A stretch of 64,000 nt of DNA from Pomphorhynchus laevis (GCA_012934845.2 WNNJ02003564.1:1-64000); one strand, 5' to 3'; shown: positions 33,301 through 46,894, counted from the stretch's first letter. Notes: generated from the sequence alone by a model not told the origin. Made by a program: numbers and translations.

Positions 33301-35560
33301 GAACTAAAGTAAACCGTATTACTTTAGTATTGAACTAAAGTAAACCGGCAGTTATGATCATTTACTAAACATTACAATGGAAAATACACGAAGAAACAAT
33401 TTGAAAACAATTTTAAAATTCACTATTTAAATTATTAAAATTGAAAATAAATTTATATAATTTAAGCTAAAAATGATCACGAAATATTGCAAATTTGAAA
33501 AAGTCAAATTAAATTGATTTTATACTTACGAGAAAAACTTGTACTGTAATTATAAAACTAACGTCTTTTCTATATATCAACAAAACTTATATTGGATGTA
33601 TGTCTTAAATATTTCATTTGTCCCTATTCGTTTGAACTTATATTTCGGTTTTGTATCAAAAAATACTTTGGTTTGTTTATTTGAATTGATATCAATACAA
33701 TTTAATACTCATTTGGCTCTAAAAGTTTCTTTCTTTTTTGTGTTTCCGAAATATAGATTTGCATCTAACGCAATTCGCCAACTAGAGATTTGCTTTTTTT
33801 AATTTCTCATTAAAACCAATTTTTTGTCATATGTAAAATTTCTTATTTTTCATAAAATGATGAATTTCAATCAATTCATCAATCCTCTCATCTGATTTTT
33901 GTATTCATATGTACAGTTGCACTATAAAGAATTGCACTCTATAGAGATTTTTCTTCTTAATCAAAAACCAAATCAAATTAATGCCAAATTCATCAAATGA
34001 TAAATACCAAATACTGTGTCTATTATACAGTAAACTACAGGTCTATGTTGGGGAATTGTTTACGGAAATCCTGCTATTGCTCGTGATAAATTAGGATTTC
34101 TGATTTTAAGCATTTTGGTTCGAAAGAAATCAACCTGCAGGTGGAATAAATTATTCTTTGTTAAAAGTCTTAAAATCTGTAATTCCGAATAGATTCTCGA
34201 GGTTCGAAAAATATTTAAATATATTCTATCATAGCATCGAATTATTTTAACTATCTGTTTTTGTAATTTATTTTAACGGATTTTAGTATTTATTTTAAGG
34301 AAACCTAATTTATTATAAGCCTAATTTATTTTAACAGAATATGCGCATATAGTTTTTGACGACGATCCATGTAATTAACGATACTAATACCGAATAATTG
34401 TTAAAATTAAACAATTTTTAAATAAAATATTAAATTTCTTAATATTCATAAAGAATATAAAAGAATAGAAATTTAACTCTCGATTTAAAGTTAGAAATAA
34501 TAGATTTTTTTTCTTGAACATCACACCTTACGATGTCCACTGATAATAACATTACTTCTACTAATAATGCATCCAACACATAACATTATATTTTACTTTT
34601 TTCATAATGTTTGCTTACATTTTTATAACATTTAATATTTAACATTTTTGTATCCACCAGTTAAAAAAATATTATTTTAAAATATAAAATTTTATATTTA
34701 ATATTTACTAAAAATATATAACAATATAAATTTAAGTAGATGATTTCTCTTGATTAAAATTTATTTTTGCCTTTTTAGCATATCAATATTTTTCAATTTT
34801 CTGTATAATTTCCACTGATAACATATGTTTAAAAGTAATAAAAATAATAAGTTTTATATTAAATAAAATTTTATATTTATTATTTTAGTATTTAAAAATA
34901 ATAAATATATCAGTTAACGAAATTAATATTTATTATTTTATTATATAAAATTTTATTTTATTATATTACAATAATAAATATATCAGTTAAAAAATTGATG
35001 ATTCGAATTAATTGGGTAATATCCATTACGCAATTTGCTAATTTGTTGTATATTATAATCAAAGTGCTGAATAAATAATCTATTACAATTAATATTTTCT
35101 AATAGGAAAATATGAATTTATGGACTTATTAAATGTGAAATTTTGAGTTCAAAAGTATAATCGTTAGTAAATTAATTTTTTATTAGAGTTTAAAAATATA
35201 ACATTTTTAGATTGATTAAGGCATTTAATTAACTAAATTATATTTAAATAGAAATGAATTGTCATTTCATTTTGGGTAATATCAATTACATAATTTGCTA
35301 TTTTTTGTATTTTACATTTAGAGTTCTGAATAAATAACGAATTACAAATTTCATTTTTGAATCTGAAAATATGAATTTAAGACTTATTAGATGTGGAATT
35401 ACAGTTTTAATTATTTATGATATTTATTAAGATATTTATTATTTATAGCATTTAACTATTTAAATAGAAATGCTTTGTCAGTTATATTATAAATAAAATT
35501 ATATTTTACTCTGTAAATGTTTTATATGTAACTTAACCATTAAGAAAATTGTGTATTAAA
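33300..35560. other. AT-rich non-coding stretch
   Basis: No feature supported. An ATT-rich phrase pair, GGGTAATATCCATTACGCAATTTGCTA (35014) and GGGTAATATCAATTACATAATTTGCTA (35274), shows a local duplication about 260 bases apart. Confidence 0.45.
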
Positions 35561-35569
35561 CAGGGGATA

Positions 35570-36400
35570 ATTAGATTTTATTAGGATACACTTGAAATCA
35601 TAAAATTTTTGGATCCGTGGGAAAAGTTCCTACAAAATGATATCAGTAGGAAAATCATAAAAAAACTAATTAGATAATACATGATAAAATAAATGTTTTA
35701 ATTTCTTATCTTCATTAGCTCCCAAATTTTTTAAAAACCTTTGCTCGTTATTATTAAATTTCCATACAAATTCTTCTAAAAACTCCGGTCTTTTATGAGT
35801 AGCAACACATTTTCGTCTTTTTATCTCTAAATTAAGTTCATTATTAAAATATTCTACTGCCTGTGTATTTACGCCAGTTTCTTGATTGATAAATTCGTAT
35901 TTATGACATACTGTGTCGTGAACATATCCAATACTATTTAATCTTCCGTACGATTTATGTTCGTCGGTCCAAATGATACTTCCCTTTTCAACATGTTGAC
36001 AAATGATTGGTATTATTGTATTTGCGGATTTATTTTCAATTACACAAGCAAATGCTCTTGTGATACATGTGTCATATTCAACAATGCATAATGCATCGGT
36101 CTTATTTCTAGGAGCTCGACATCGATGGCCCTTAATCTTGTGATTTAACGCGTTTTCGTCTGCTTGTACTATTTTACCAGGCCCACCGAATTTTATTTCA
36201 TCCTTGTCATATTTTTTAATTAGAGAGAATAGCTTTTGTATTATTTTTTTATAAGTTTTATGGTCTATTTCCATTTCTTTAATTATAATTTTTGGAGAGG
36301 GGAAAAGTTCTTACAATCTGATATCAGTGGGAAAAGTTTCCTCAATGAGGAAACTTTTATTAGGATACACTTGAAATATGTTTAAATCATAAAAGTTTTA
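35570..36400 (-). mobile_element. Merlin-like DNA transposon remnant flanked by direct repeats
   Basis: The transposase frame is bracketed by two direct, not inverted, repeat pairs. TTTTATTAGGATACACTTGAAAT is at 35576 and 36356. GGGAAAAGTTC-TACAA--TGATATCAGT is at 35619 and 36300. On the right there is also a perfect 27-base palindrome, AAAAGTTTCCTCA with TGAGGAAACTTTT. I see no convincing pair of terminal inverted repeats. Confidence 0.6.
35666..36274 (-). CDS. ISXO2/IS1595-type (Merlin) transposase, 202 aa
   Basis: An intact frame of 202 aa. GGPGKIVQADENAL gives the first catalytic Asp (D39). IIPIICQHVEKGSIIWTDEHKSY gives D104. TGVNTQAVEYFNNELN gives the acidic third residue (E141) after the family's typical VNH/ETG region. 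This is the DDE core that cuts and rejoins DNA ends. Merlin proteins are usually longer, with an N-terminal zinc/helix-turn-helix part for DNA binding. Here the ORF begins only 38 residues before D39, so the binding domain is missing or in another exon. Its open state amid decayed repeats points to recent activity or retention by the host. Confidence 0.75.
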   Translation of the reverse strand: MEIDHKTYKKIIQKLFSLIKKYDKDEIKFGGPGKIVQADENALNHKIKGHRCRAPRNKTDALCIVEYDTCITRAFACVIENKSANTIIPIICQHVEKGSIIWTDEHKSYGRLNSIGYVHDTVCHKYEFINQETGVNTQAVEYFNNELNLEIKRRKCVATHKRPEFLEEFVWKFNNNEQRFLKNLGANEDKKLKHLFYHVLSN

Positions 36401-38360
36401 AATTTATACTGAAAGAAATATTTTAATTTATTTAAAAAATTAAATTTAAATATTAAGAAATAAGTGATCTTAATCCATATTTTTAAATTTTGAATTTTGG
36501 AGCAGGACTATTTCGATTTTGAAAGCTTGATATCAATATTCTCTTAATAATGCCAGATCCTACTCCAAAATTCAAATAAATTTAAATAATTATATAGTGA
36601 ATATTTAAATAATTATATAATGAATAGGTAAATAAATATTTAAAATTCGGAAGAATCGTAGCATAACAATAACACACGTTTGGTAAAATTAATTCTCTAT
36701 TTGTATAATCATACCGAAACTTATGGCTCAATTTATCATAAAAATACAAAATTGTAAATTTGTTGATGATGATAAAATGATAATAAATTGTCATTTATTT
36801 GGTTCTATTCAATAAAAAATAGTTTTATTTTATTATTTAAAATATTTCGATAGATCGGTATTGCATCTCCAGTTAAAAGTTCTTTGTTATTTTATTGTAA
36901 ATAAAAACCTGTGGTTTAGTTGTAGACTAAAATGTTTAAACCTCAACTATATATTTTAAAATATATTTATATATTTATATTTTATGTTTAGTTACAATTC
37001 AATTGTTACTTCTTTTCCGATGCGGCTATCATGCTTAATTAAGCAGTTTGTAATTACCTAAATATTAGTTAGTCATCTAAGTTAGTTTTAGTTTTTCTAA
37101 TGAAAAAAAATTATCTCATTTCTTCTTTCCTATAAATTTACAAAACAATAAAAAAGAAAGTCATGTGTATTTAAATATCATATTACAGAAGCATTCATAT
37201 TATCGTGACTCTATACATAAAATGTTCTTACATGATTTTTATGAAAATTATATTCGTATAAATTTTATGAAATTCGTTCTTTAAATTATTTTAACATTTA
37301 TCTTAAACATTTACCTTTTCAAATGCTCATCTTTATCTCACTGAATCTTTCAGTATATGTCTTAAGAACAATGAGAGAGTATTGTTCATCGTCAATGTAG
37401 CATGCGTAAGCGTGAACAATCCACTGATCCAATTCGACAAAAATTAGAAAGTTATATTACTACCGACTACACACATAGTATCAATGGAAGACAGAAGGGT
37501 AGCTTCAATGGACTATAAGGAATTTGAATTTTTGATTAATTTAATAAATAAGTTTATATTAGAGGTAGGCAAAATATACTGGCATAGTTGACATAAAAAC
37601 ATAAAAAGTTGATCCTTCTTAGTTTACATTAATTTGGATAATTTTGATTCTGTAAAAATCAGTTTTGTTATTACTGGCGAAGCAAGACAAAACAAAAATT
37701 TGAACAACACATTAGAACATATTCATGTTTATAAAAGCGTGAATTTGCTACAATTTGTATTTATTAAAATCATAAACTTCAGGTTTATAAAAAATATATA
37801 CCTTATGCTTATTTTTTAAATAAAGGAATGTATTCTAAAATGTCTTTTATAAATTGAATTTAGGATGTTACTTCAATGTAGTAAAATTATATCACTAAAT
37901 CAAATTTTCATTTTACTGGATACAATTGAATTCTTTATCTGGCTGAGATTTCATTGTTTCTGTTATTCATGTAATTACTATATAAATATTCGAGTTTCAT
38001 TTAGGGAAATCAGCATATTGTCTGAATTGAAAAAACTTTTCTTAGACTATTCATTTACATAATTCTTATATGGATTTAGTTCTTGAGAAATCTAATTAAA
38101 ATTATGAAAAGACGCGTAAGGTGGAGTGTAGTGCTTGTAGACATTTTCTGATTAGATTAGCATAAATCATAATGAAACAGGCATTTAAGATTATTCAATT
38201 CTTCTTTGAATTCAAGCTTTTAACCGAAATCTTGAATTTAGCCGTTGTCTTATTATAGAATTCAGCTGCACTTTTGACACAACGTGACATGTCGTTGTCT
38301 TATAAATATAATTTAATTGAAAGTTTTTAAAATCCTAAATATCATTTTTGCTTGTCAATA
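36400..38360. other. AT-rich region with a few short open stretches
   Basis: Mostly featureless. Around 37372-37520 base composition rises and two overlapping plus-strand frames are open after acceptor-like TTTCAG (37353) and TGTAG (37400). One reads MRKREQSTDPIRQKLESY. They might be an exon, but no family is recognised and the two frames conflict. Confidence 0.3.
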
Positions 38361-38361
38361 G

Positions 38362-38425
38362 AATCTTCGTAAAGACAGACCGAAATACAGTTGGTTCAAA
38401 TTTCACTACTCCAATTTCAGAACAG
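38362..38425 (+). CDS. candidate internal exon, gene unknown
   Basis: A 64-base segment between a good acceptor (TTTTTGCTTGTCAATAG) and a good donor (AACAG before GTATGA). Two frames are open: IFVKTDRNTVGSNFTTPISEQ-like and NLRKDRPKYSWFK-like. GC content is above background. It might belong to the gene ending at 48796, but nothing links them directly. Confidence 0.25.
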
Positions 38426-38617
38426 GTATGAAATGCGTATTATTAATTTTATATAAGAATTATTCATTAAAGTGAAATTATTTTTAATTTGTGAACAGGA
38501 TTAATGAATTATCCAGAACGAATAATTTAGAACGCTTAGAGCTTTCTACGATTTGATTCATTCCGTAAAGATAAGTAAACAAGACCAAAATAAAAAATAG
38601 ACTATATATGACTATAT

Positions 38618-38653
38618 ATTGGTTGTGACAGCTGAGAGGCTGTCACAACCAAT
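38618..38653. repeat. small perfect inverted repeat
   Basis: ATTGGTTGTGACAGC and its exact complement around a six-base loop TGAGAG. An isolated hairpin with no tail of T residues and no gene next to it; function unknown. Confidence 0.7.
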
Positions 38654-39304
38654 TTAAAACCCCTTAATTATGGGGAAAAATCAAGTAGATTCAAAAGATC
38701 GAAATCTAAATTTGAATTCTTAATCAGAATTAAAACTCTCAGAGGATTAAAGAGTTTAAATCTTCAATTACTAAAAAGAAATAAGGTGATGAGTATAATT
38801 ATGTGATGGGTAAAAAGATTTGAATTTCCTGTTTTTAAATTTTTGAATTTTCGGTGGCTGAAATTTTTGCAATATATATGTCCACAGAATCGATGAAAAC
38901 TCGTAATATGAGATTATATTTGATATAATATGTATGTTTTAGAACAAATTATATAATATAATTATATTAAAATTAATAATTAAATAATATAATAAGTATA
39001 TTTAATAACCAATAAATTTATTAAGTTTATGTGAATATAAAATAAACTTAAAATTATGTTCATTTTATATTCATTTAAAATCATTCATGATTTAAAAATT
39101 TATTAAAATTTGATTCATGAAAATCATCTGATAGGGTTTAAGATGCCTCAAAAGGTATATTGAAACTCGGAAATGGCGATATATTAAAATAATAGCAACT
39201 ATTCATTAATTAACTTATTAATTAATAAGTTAATTCACTATTCATTCACTTATTAATTAATTTGACGTTTAAAATGTTCGCAACTTAAAATATGGTTCTG
39301 AAAA

Positions 39305-39425
39305 GTGCGATCTAAAAACATTAATAAATGATTTTGATATGTGCTTGATATTTTTCTTATTCACGTTTTCTAAAAATATTAATAAATGATTTGGATCTGT
39401 GCTTGATATTTTTCTCATTCAGTTT
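39305..39425. repeat. 68-bp tandem duplication
   Basis: Two near-identical units containing ATTAATAAATGATTT and GTGCTTGATATTTTTCT. The surrounding DNA up to 40880 is plain AT-rich sequence, with TTATGTTCATTTTATATTCA-type phrases in both orientations near 39055 and 40435. Confidence 0.7.
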
Positions 39426-40889
39426 GTATATATATAATCATTTATATATATAAACGAACTTCTATTAATCATTCATATGCTAATAGCAAATATTAACTAC
39501 CTTCATCATGGAATGTTTTAAAAGCTGAACGAAAATATCAATAGACTATAAATAATACAATAAATACAGTAATAAATTTTACTATATTATAATAATATAA
39601 TATGACAACATAATAATACAAATATATAATTATTTTATTATTTTAACGAATATGTTTAACTTACCACAGTTATCGATCACTATTATATTCAAAATATTTG
39701 TAATTTATATAGAGAATTAAAATCGAAGTACAATAGTCAAGATAAATAATCGTTTCTGTTATATATAATAATATTATATATTATTAATAATAGTATTATA
39801 TATTATATATACAATTATTATTAATATATAATAATATTATAATATTTTATATATTAATATAAATTATATTATATGTCTTATGTTAATATGATATTATATT
39901 TATATAATATCATATTTTATAATATTATTTAATATATGTTATATAATGTATATATGTACAATAACATATATTATATAATACAATTTTTAGGTAATAACGA
40001 AGCTTTTTTATGGTTTAAATTACAAAATAAGAGTTTTTAAATAAGAGGTTCATAAAATAGTAAACATTTTTTGTGTTATACGGTCCAAATTTTTGATGTC
40101 CAAATTTTTTTGAAAGAAACATACGGTCCTCTCATATTCTCTAAAATAATAAAAAATATATATATTTGTATTATGTTGTTATATTATATTATTATAATAT
40201 AGTGATATTTATTACTGTATTCTTTTGTATATATAGTTATGAGCAGCGTTCGTAAGTTGCTGGCCTGGATTAATATTTGATGTCGTTCTTTGTTTCCACA
40301 AAGAACGACATCATATATATGATGAATATAAAATTTTAAATGAATAAAAAATTAAAATTAAATTAAATTAATTTTAAATGAATATATATGATGAATATAA
40401 AATTTTAAATGAATATAAAATGAACATAATGTTATGTTCATTTTATATTCACATAAACTTAATTAAATATATTGGTTTGACGGTTATGTGTTGAAGTTGA
40501 AAAATAATGCATGATGTACAAAAATACTCTTTCAAATTTTTAAATACTTGCTACAGTGATATAATTACAAACTTACATCAGTATTTACTAAAAGGTTACA
40601 GTTGAAGGCTTAACCGAAATATTGAACCCAATTTTTAAATTATTTTTTACTAAAGCTTTTCTCTCCGTTCCTGTTTGCTAAAGTAATTAATAAAAGTGTA
40701 ATACACGTGTTTTCAGTACAATAGTCTGATTTGAAATGTTTTCTACTCTCATTAATTAAATAATAAATCAAAGTATGAAAACATACGGTTCTATATATAA
40801 GCATTTGAGCATTACTAGCATCTAATAAAAATCAATGAAATGACAACGCATCAAACGTATTTTATATTTAATGATGTTCTAAACTCGAT

Positions 40890-41115
40890 GTGTATTCCTA
40901 ATTTTAAATAGTTGATAATGATCGATTATTGATAAAGAATTATTGTAGCTGAATTAAAGGAGCAAGAATTTTTTTGATATTTCGCTAATATCTGTTAGCA
41001 TCTTCAGAAGATGCTAACAAAAGTTAGCGAAATATTTAATAAAAATATCTTTTCTTTTATCCAGCTTCAATTCCGAAGCTGGATCAGATAAGATTTCTGT
41101 TTTATTCCGAATAGT
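40890..41115. mobile_element. fold-back MITE
   Basis: GATATTTCGCTAATATCTGTTAGCATCTTC is followed at once by GAAGATGCTAACAAAAGTTAGCGAAATAT. CAGCTTCAATTCCGAAGCTG and outer AGCTGAATTAAAGG / TTTTATCCAGCT arms complete it. It is the ends of the 32610-33300 element brought together without the interior. Confidence 0.75.
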
Positions 41116-41344
41116 AAAATGAACTCTTGTCAAATTGATTATAATATCATATATCCAGTTTATTTATTTAATAAATAATAAATAAATAATTTACATTATT
41201 TTGAATATTTTTATTATCAATTATAAATACATCATTTAATAAATGATGAATGACTGAGAAACTGAAAATAGGCTTTATAGAAACACCCAAAACTCTATTA
41301 ATTGAATTTATAAAAAAAATATTTATTTGAAAACAATTTTTATT

Positions 41345-41740
41345 CTCCACGCTACTTTAATTCCGTCTATTAGCCAACATCAGTACGCTACATTTCAGTA
41401 TTTGTAAACCTCAAATACTGAATTTGAGGTTAGCTACTAATCAAATACTTACGTTTCACGTTTAGGTCCTTTTAATGTTGGTTGAGGATCACTCGACTCG
41501 TCTGCTTTTATTGGCATTTAGATTCATTGAAAGTCTCACAATGTCTTACAAAGTCTTACATTTTGCAAATGTTATTGAAATCATTTCTTATTTCACAATA
41601 AATCAGCTTTGGTAGGGGAAAGTGCTACCTTCAATTAGGATCTACCTGCTTTTGAAATTAATTACTATTATAAAACTAGTCATCTATAGTATGTTTTCTA
41701 ATTTTAAGTTGATATACATGTGCAGTCATTTTTACTATTG
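41345..41740 (-). repeat. dispersed repeat family D, second copy
   Basis: Matches 18425-18790 over most of its length, including TCAGTACGCTACATTTCAGTA, CACTCGACTCGTCTGC and CTAGTCATCTATAGTATG. The middle carries a short local inverted duplication (CTCAAATACTGAATTTGAGG). Confidence 0.7.
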
Positions 41741-41777
41741 AAAATTTGATGACTATTTTATTCTGCATGTTACTTGG

Positions 41778-41965
41778 CTGACGAATTGATTATAAATTAA
41801 TGTTGGCTGACGAATTGATTCAACCAGGACTGTCTAATTTGAATCAAATCTATAATTTAATGTTGGCTGACGAATTAATGTTGGCTGACGAATTAATGTT
41901 GGCTGACGAATTGATTCAACCAGGACTGTCTAATTTGAATCAAATATCTAATTTATTTATTGATC
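41778..41965. repeat. tandem repeat TTGGCTGACGAATTRAT
   Basis: Units of TTGGCTGACGAATTGATT and a longer version extended by CAACCAGGACTGTCTAATTTGAATC are arranged as short-long-short-short-long. A frame reads through in phase (repeated LADEL-type peptide), but there is no flanking coding sequence, so it is treated as a minisatellite. Confidence 0.75.
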
Positions 41966-43920
41966 CAATGAGGAACCCTAGGCGGTGGTGCTTCCTTTTT
42001 AATTATATATGATTATAATTATAATATTATAATTATATTATAATTATAATTTTATAATTATTTTAAGATAGATAAAATAATAAATAAAATGTCCACCTAT
42101 AATGTCTACCAAATCTGCTAACACAACAGTTTACTTTACAACTTTTAATATTTAATGATATTTTGTATGATAACTTGTTTAAATAAAAATAAGCATGAAT
42201 TTAAATGGATGAATATAATTTTTATCTAAATGATTTTGTAAAGTTCATTGTTGAACTTTATAAATAGAAATTGGCTTAATTAATTGGCTTAATTAATTTT
42301 TATTTATTTTCGACACATTCACTTTCTACAGACAGTTTCGATAGATATTGTAATATGTCCAAATTGTCATGTCAGACAATGCAATAGTGACAACCTTTGC
42401 TTGACCTTTCCACTTGCACATCATTAAGTAGACTACTAAATATTTAGCAGATAGCTACATCATAAGTAATTTGCTAGATTTTATATCTTCATATCAAATA
42501 TGGTAGTGATATAGTAGTGCACATTACGACATCTATGTCAATATTTATCTCAGGATTCTTCTGGTGTTAAATTTGTAAAATATAAAAATGTTTTGTTATG
42601 ATAAAATATTTTAAAAACATACAAAATGCGTATTGCTTTAAACCAGTGATGACCAGTCACTAATTTAAAACAGAAATCACTACTTATGGCGGTGTTATGA
42701 TGTCCGAGATAAACTTGCAAGATACGATTGTGAAGTATTATACCACTAGAGAGATGCCGATAAACTATTTGACTGGTTTGTTTTCACATTTACACTGCTT
42801 TTCTTTATTTGGAGTTAAACAGAACATGTTTATTATTTCGATGAAATCTGTATTTATGGCAAAACAGAGTTTACAGACGTCCGATACAGCATAGAGATTC
42901 TGGAGTGTATCCATTAACATTGGGATATTTTGTTTAATCTTTAATACAATTCAAGATACCATCCAACATGTGCAGATTGTATTTTTACTACACAGGTTGC
43001 ATTTATTTCTAATAAGTAAATACTTTAAAAAGTCTTTACTTAGTCTTCCGATTATTATTAATTGCTTTTTGAAAAAGAATAACATAAGCTAATAGACTCT
43101 TGGATAAAAACAGCAGTTCAAAAATTATCTTTTAGCTTTAGGCAGATTTATAAGAAATTTATACAGATTTAGCTATTTTCTGTGTACATAGACCGCAGAG
43201 ATCGATTATTAATAGATTTACGAAGAAAGAACCAGTTGTAATCATAAAATGCTCTTATGCACTATATAGATGTTCATAAAAAGCCGGTAAGCTTTTATTT
43301 GTTGCTCCTTTTCACAATCTCGTGAATTGTTCGATCATTTTCTGTCTGTCAATTAGGTGCTTAAACTACCAAAAAATGATGTGCGGCTTTGCGGTGACTA
43401 TGTACCACATTTATAATTTAATATCAGTTTTCACCAAATGTTTGCTAAACTCTACCGATTTGCCTATTCGATATCGTGATTTGATAATTGTGATTTAAAT
43501 TTATCAAAATTAATTGATTTTATATTAATAAGAACCAATCATTCAAAAAATTTTCTCATAATTTCTGTAAGAATTTACTTTTAACGATTAGTGGATTGCA
43601 GAACATGCTTACAGAAAAACATCTGCATCTTTCTTGCACAAATGCTTATATATAAAACCTATCAGAAATATGGCCTAATCCACTAATATATAATTGCAGA
43701 TTATATAAAACAGATTAAATAAACGTTTTGTGTGAACAAGCGTATGAATTATTCCTAAAAATACAAAATTATTAATTCTACAATTGCTTTATATGCATCT
43801 TTTAATGTACCAATTATGGGTGTAACTTTTACCTGTTGTTTCCAACAGGATTCAATAAGATATTTAGAAACAAACCGTCTATTAAAATTTAAGTCACTTA
43901 TGTGTTATGAAAATCATCTG
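41966..43920. other. non-coding, one possible exon-like patch
   Basis: At 42690-42895 base composition rises and two plus frames are open in turn (MSEINLQDTIVKYYTT and HVYYFDEICIYGKTEFTD). There are no convincing splice signals and no recognised family. Nothing else is supported. Confidence 0.3.
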
Positions 43921-43924
43921 ATAG

Positions 43925-44030
43925 TATAATTACTTTTATTCTAACGTTTCAATCCTTGTTTAAGGGATCTTTTTGTTTGAAAAAGACCCCTTAAACAAGG
44001 ATTGAAACGTTACAATAAAAGTAAGTATAC
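43925..44030. repeat. fold-back inverted repeat
   Basis: CTAACGTTTCAATCCTTGTT and AACAAGGATTGAAACGTTA arms meet around CTTTTTGTTTGAAAAAG. The arms are about 45 bases each and almost perfect, extending to AGTATAATTAC / GTAAGTATACT. Confidence 0.8.
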
Positions 44031-44079
44031 TATCTCGTTGTCTATTTACAACCATAATATATATTGGAATTTTCTATGG

Positions 44080-45058
<979 letters not shown>

Positions 45059-45665
45059 ACAATTAAGCAAAGTGTCGGAAACGCCTTTATTCGCAATGTC
45101 ACACAGGTAACCGAAACGGCCAGTGAGTACTTCATTCTACTGATGAGTGTTGCCTGGTACTCATTGGTCGTCTAGAAGTTACATGGTGACTGAAAGTCGT
45201 GAATCATAGTCCAGTCTATCAAGCAACACTATTTAGTATAAATGCCGTATTTCGTAAGAAATCCTGGACCGTTGTCTACTCAGCACATCCGTGCAATACT
45301 ATTATACATGCCGTATCCATCAAGCATCTAACGATTGCAGCGACAATTTAGCAACAACCTCTGCTTAGTGTTTAAGTATTGCCCATACAGCAATTCGATC
45401 TGGTTAAGAGCGTAAGCTAAAGACAATTAAGCAAAGTGTCGGAAACGCCTTTATTCACAATGTCACACAGGCAACCGAAACGGCCAGTGAGTACTTCATT
45501 ATACTGATGAGTGTTGCCGGGTACTCATTGGTCGTCTAGAAGTGACATGGTGACTGAAAGTCGTGAATCAAAGTCCAGTCTATCAAGCAACACCATTTAG
45601 TATAAATGCCGTATTTCGAAGAAATCCTAGACCGTTGTATACTCAGCACATCAGTGCAATACTAG
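45059..45665 (+). repeat. tandem pair of about 360-bp units (family R)
   Basis: Unit 1 runs about 45059-45418. Unit 2 runs 45419-45665, cut off at a GGATCC. The units are about 95% alike, sharing GACAATTAAGCAAAGTGTCGG, CCGAAACGGCCAGTGAGTAC and CTACTGATGAGTGTTGCC (ATACTGATGAG in unit 2). They are related to 9235-9700. No coding frame. Confidence 0.8.
45104..45177 (+). ncRNA. hammerhead-like RNA motif with unusual strand order
   Basis: CAGGTAAC (45104-45111) pairs with GTTGCCTG (45149-45156). CGGCCAGTGAGTAC (45117-45130) pairs with GTACTCATTGGTCG (45157-45170) over 14 bases with two G-T pairs. TTCTA (45135-45139) pairs with TAGAA (45173-45177). The junctions are exactly the hammerhead core boxes: GAAA (45113-45116), CTGATGA (45140-45146) and TC (45171-45172). 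A second copy lies about 360 bases downstream. The linear order is stem II'-GAAA-III, I'-CTGATGA-II, III'-TC-I. This is inference from pairing only; cleavage is untested. Confidence 0.4.
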
Positions 45666-46890
45666 GAGGATCCGAGCTGATGGTTATTATTATATATTCA
45701 TATATATATACATATACATATATATTGACAACATATACAGATTTTGTGATATATAAAAATCTTTTACTAAAAATCTTCTTCATAGTATATTGTAATGCAT
45801 TGTATCAATACATTATATTACAATACGTTATCAATACAATATATTACAGAAAGATGATATAAACACGTTTTATTATTTTTAAATTTATATACAGTTCAAA
45901 ATACGTAAACTCAATTAACCGGTCATATTTATTTGAATTTAGTCACACAACGTTAATTTATATTTATCTAAAATTCACATCTTGATATATTTGAGCTTGG
46001 CAACCTCTATGTTTTAATTGGCGTTGAAAATATGATTAATCGACAGCATGAGGTCTTCCCTTTAGCATAGAGAACCAAATTAAAAACTTTACTTTGAATT
46101 AGTACATCGAGCAAATTGGCTTGTATTTCAGGATGTTACCTGACAATATCTATCTTAATAAGTTTTAGCTACCTAATAATTACTGGGCATGTAATACAAT
46201 TTTATTATGTAACTCATGTCTTTAATTATTTTGAATTAAATTATTAATCGAAATAATTTAAATCTATAATATTTAATATATTATATATTTAAATTAAATT
46301 TTTGAAATTAAATTTTTATCGTTTCAAAAAATACAATTTTTAATTAGTGTTTAAGATGGTTTTAAAATTTAATTTAAAAACTTAAAATTCGATAATCTGA
46401 ATAAAAATTGTTGTTATTAAATACTTTGAAAAAAGAAGTAATTGAAGTAATATCACAAAAATAAAACTATTGTAGATGTATATTTAACTATTAAATAAGA
46501 CATCACATATTAAATATTCTAGGGGTACATAGGGTATTTAGCTATAATGAATATAGGTACAATTTATATAGGGGTACATCCTTTTTAATATGGCTAAATG
46601 CTCTAATTGAATATTCAAATACTAAACATGGCATATGAAATTTTTTAACTTCCTTTAGCAGAACAACAAAACAATTTGAAGGCATCAATAGCAGCGATTA
46701 TTGTATCCGAGTTCGATAACTAAAGCAGCAGAGTTTGATAATTAAACGCAGCAGCTTTCATAAATGCTTTTAAGTTTATATAGTAAATTAATAAATTATT
46801 AATATCATTCTAAAATAAATTGGATAATTAATAATTTAAATACAATTTTTAATAATTTTGTTAAATAACATTATTAAACCTTCTTAAGTT
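45666..46890. other. AT-rich stretch
   Basis: No supported gene. A short plus frame after TTCCTTTAG (46659-46723, EQQNNLKASIAAIIVSEF-like, ending TAA) has exon-like composition but no partner. Confidence 0.35.
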
Positions 46891-46894
46891 TTTA

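Noticed and set aside
35666-36274. Bacterial contamination or recent transfer of an IS1595 transposase
   Set aside because: Codon use is as AT-rich as the host and Merlin elements of this type are known in animals.
41800-42012. 70-codon frame of LADEL-type repeats
   Set aside because: The DNA is a minisatellite whose unit happens to be a multiple of three; no flanking exon.
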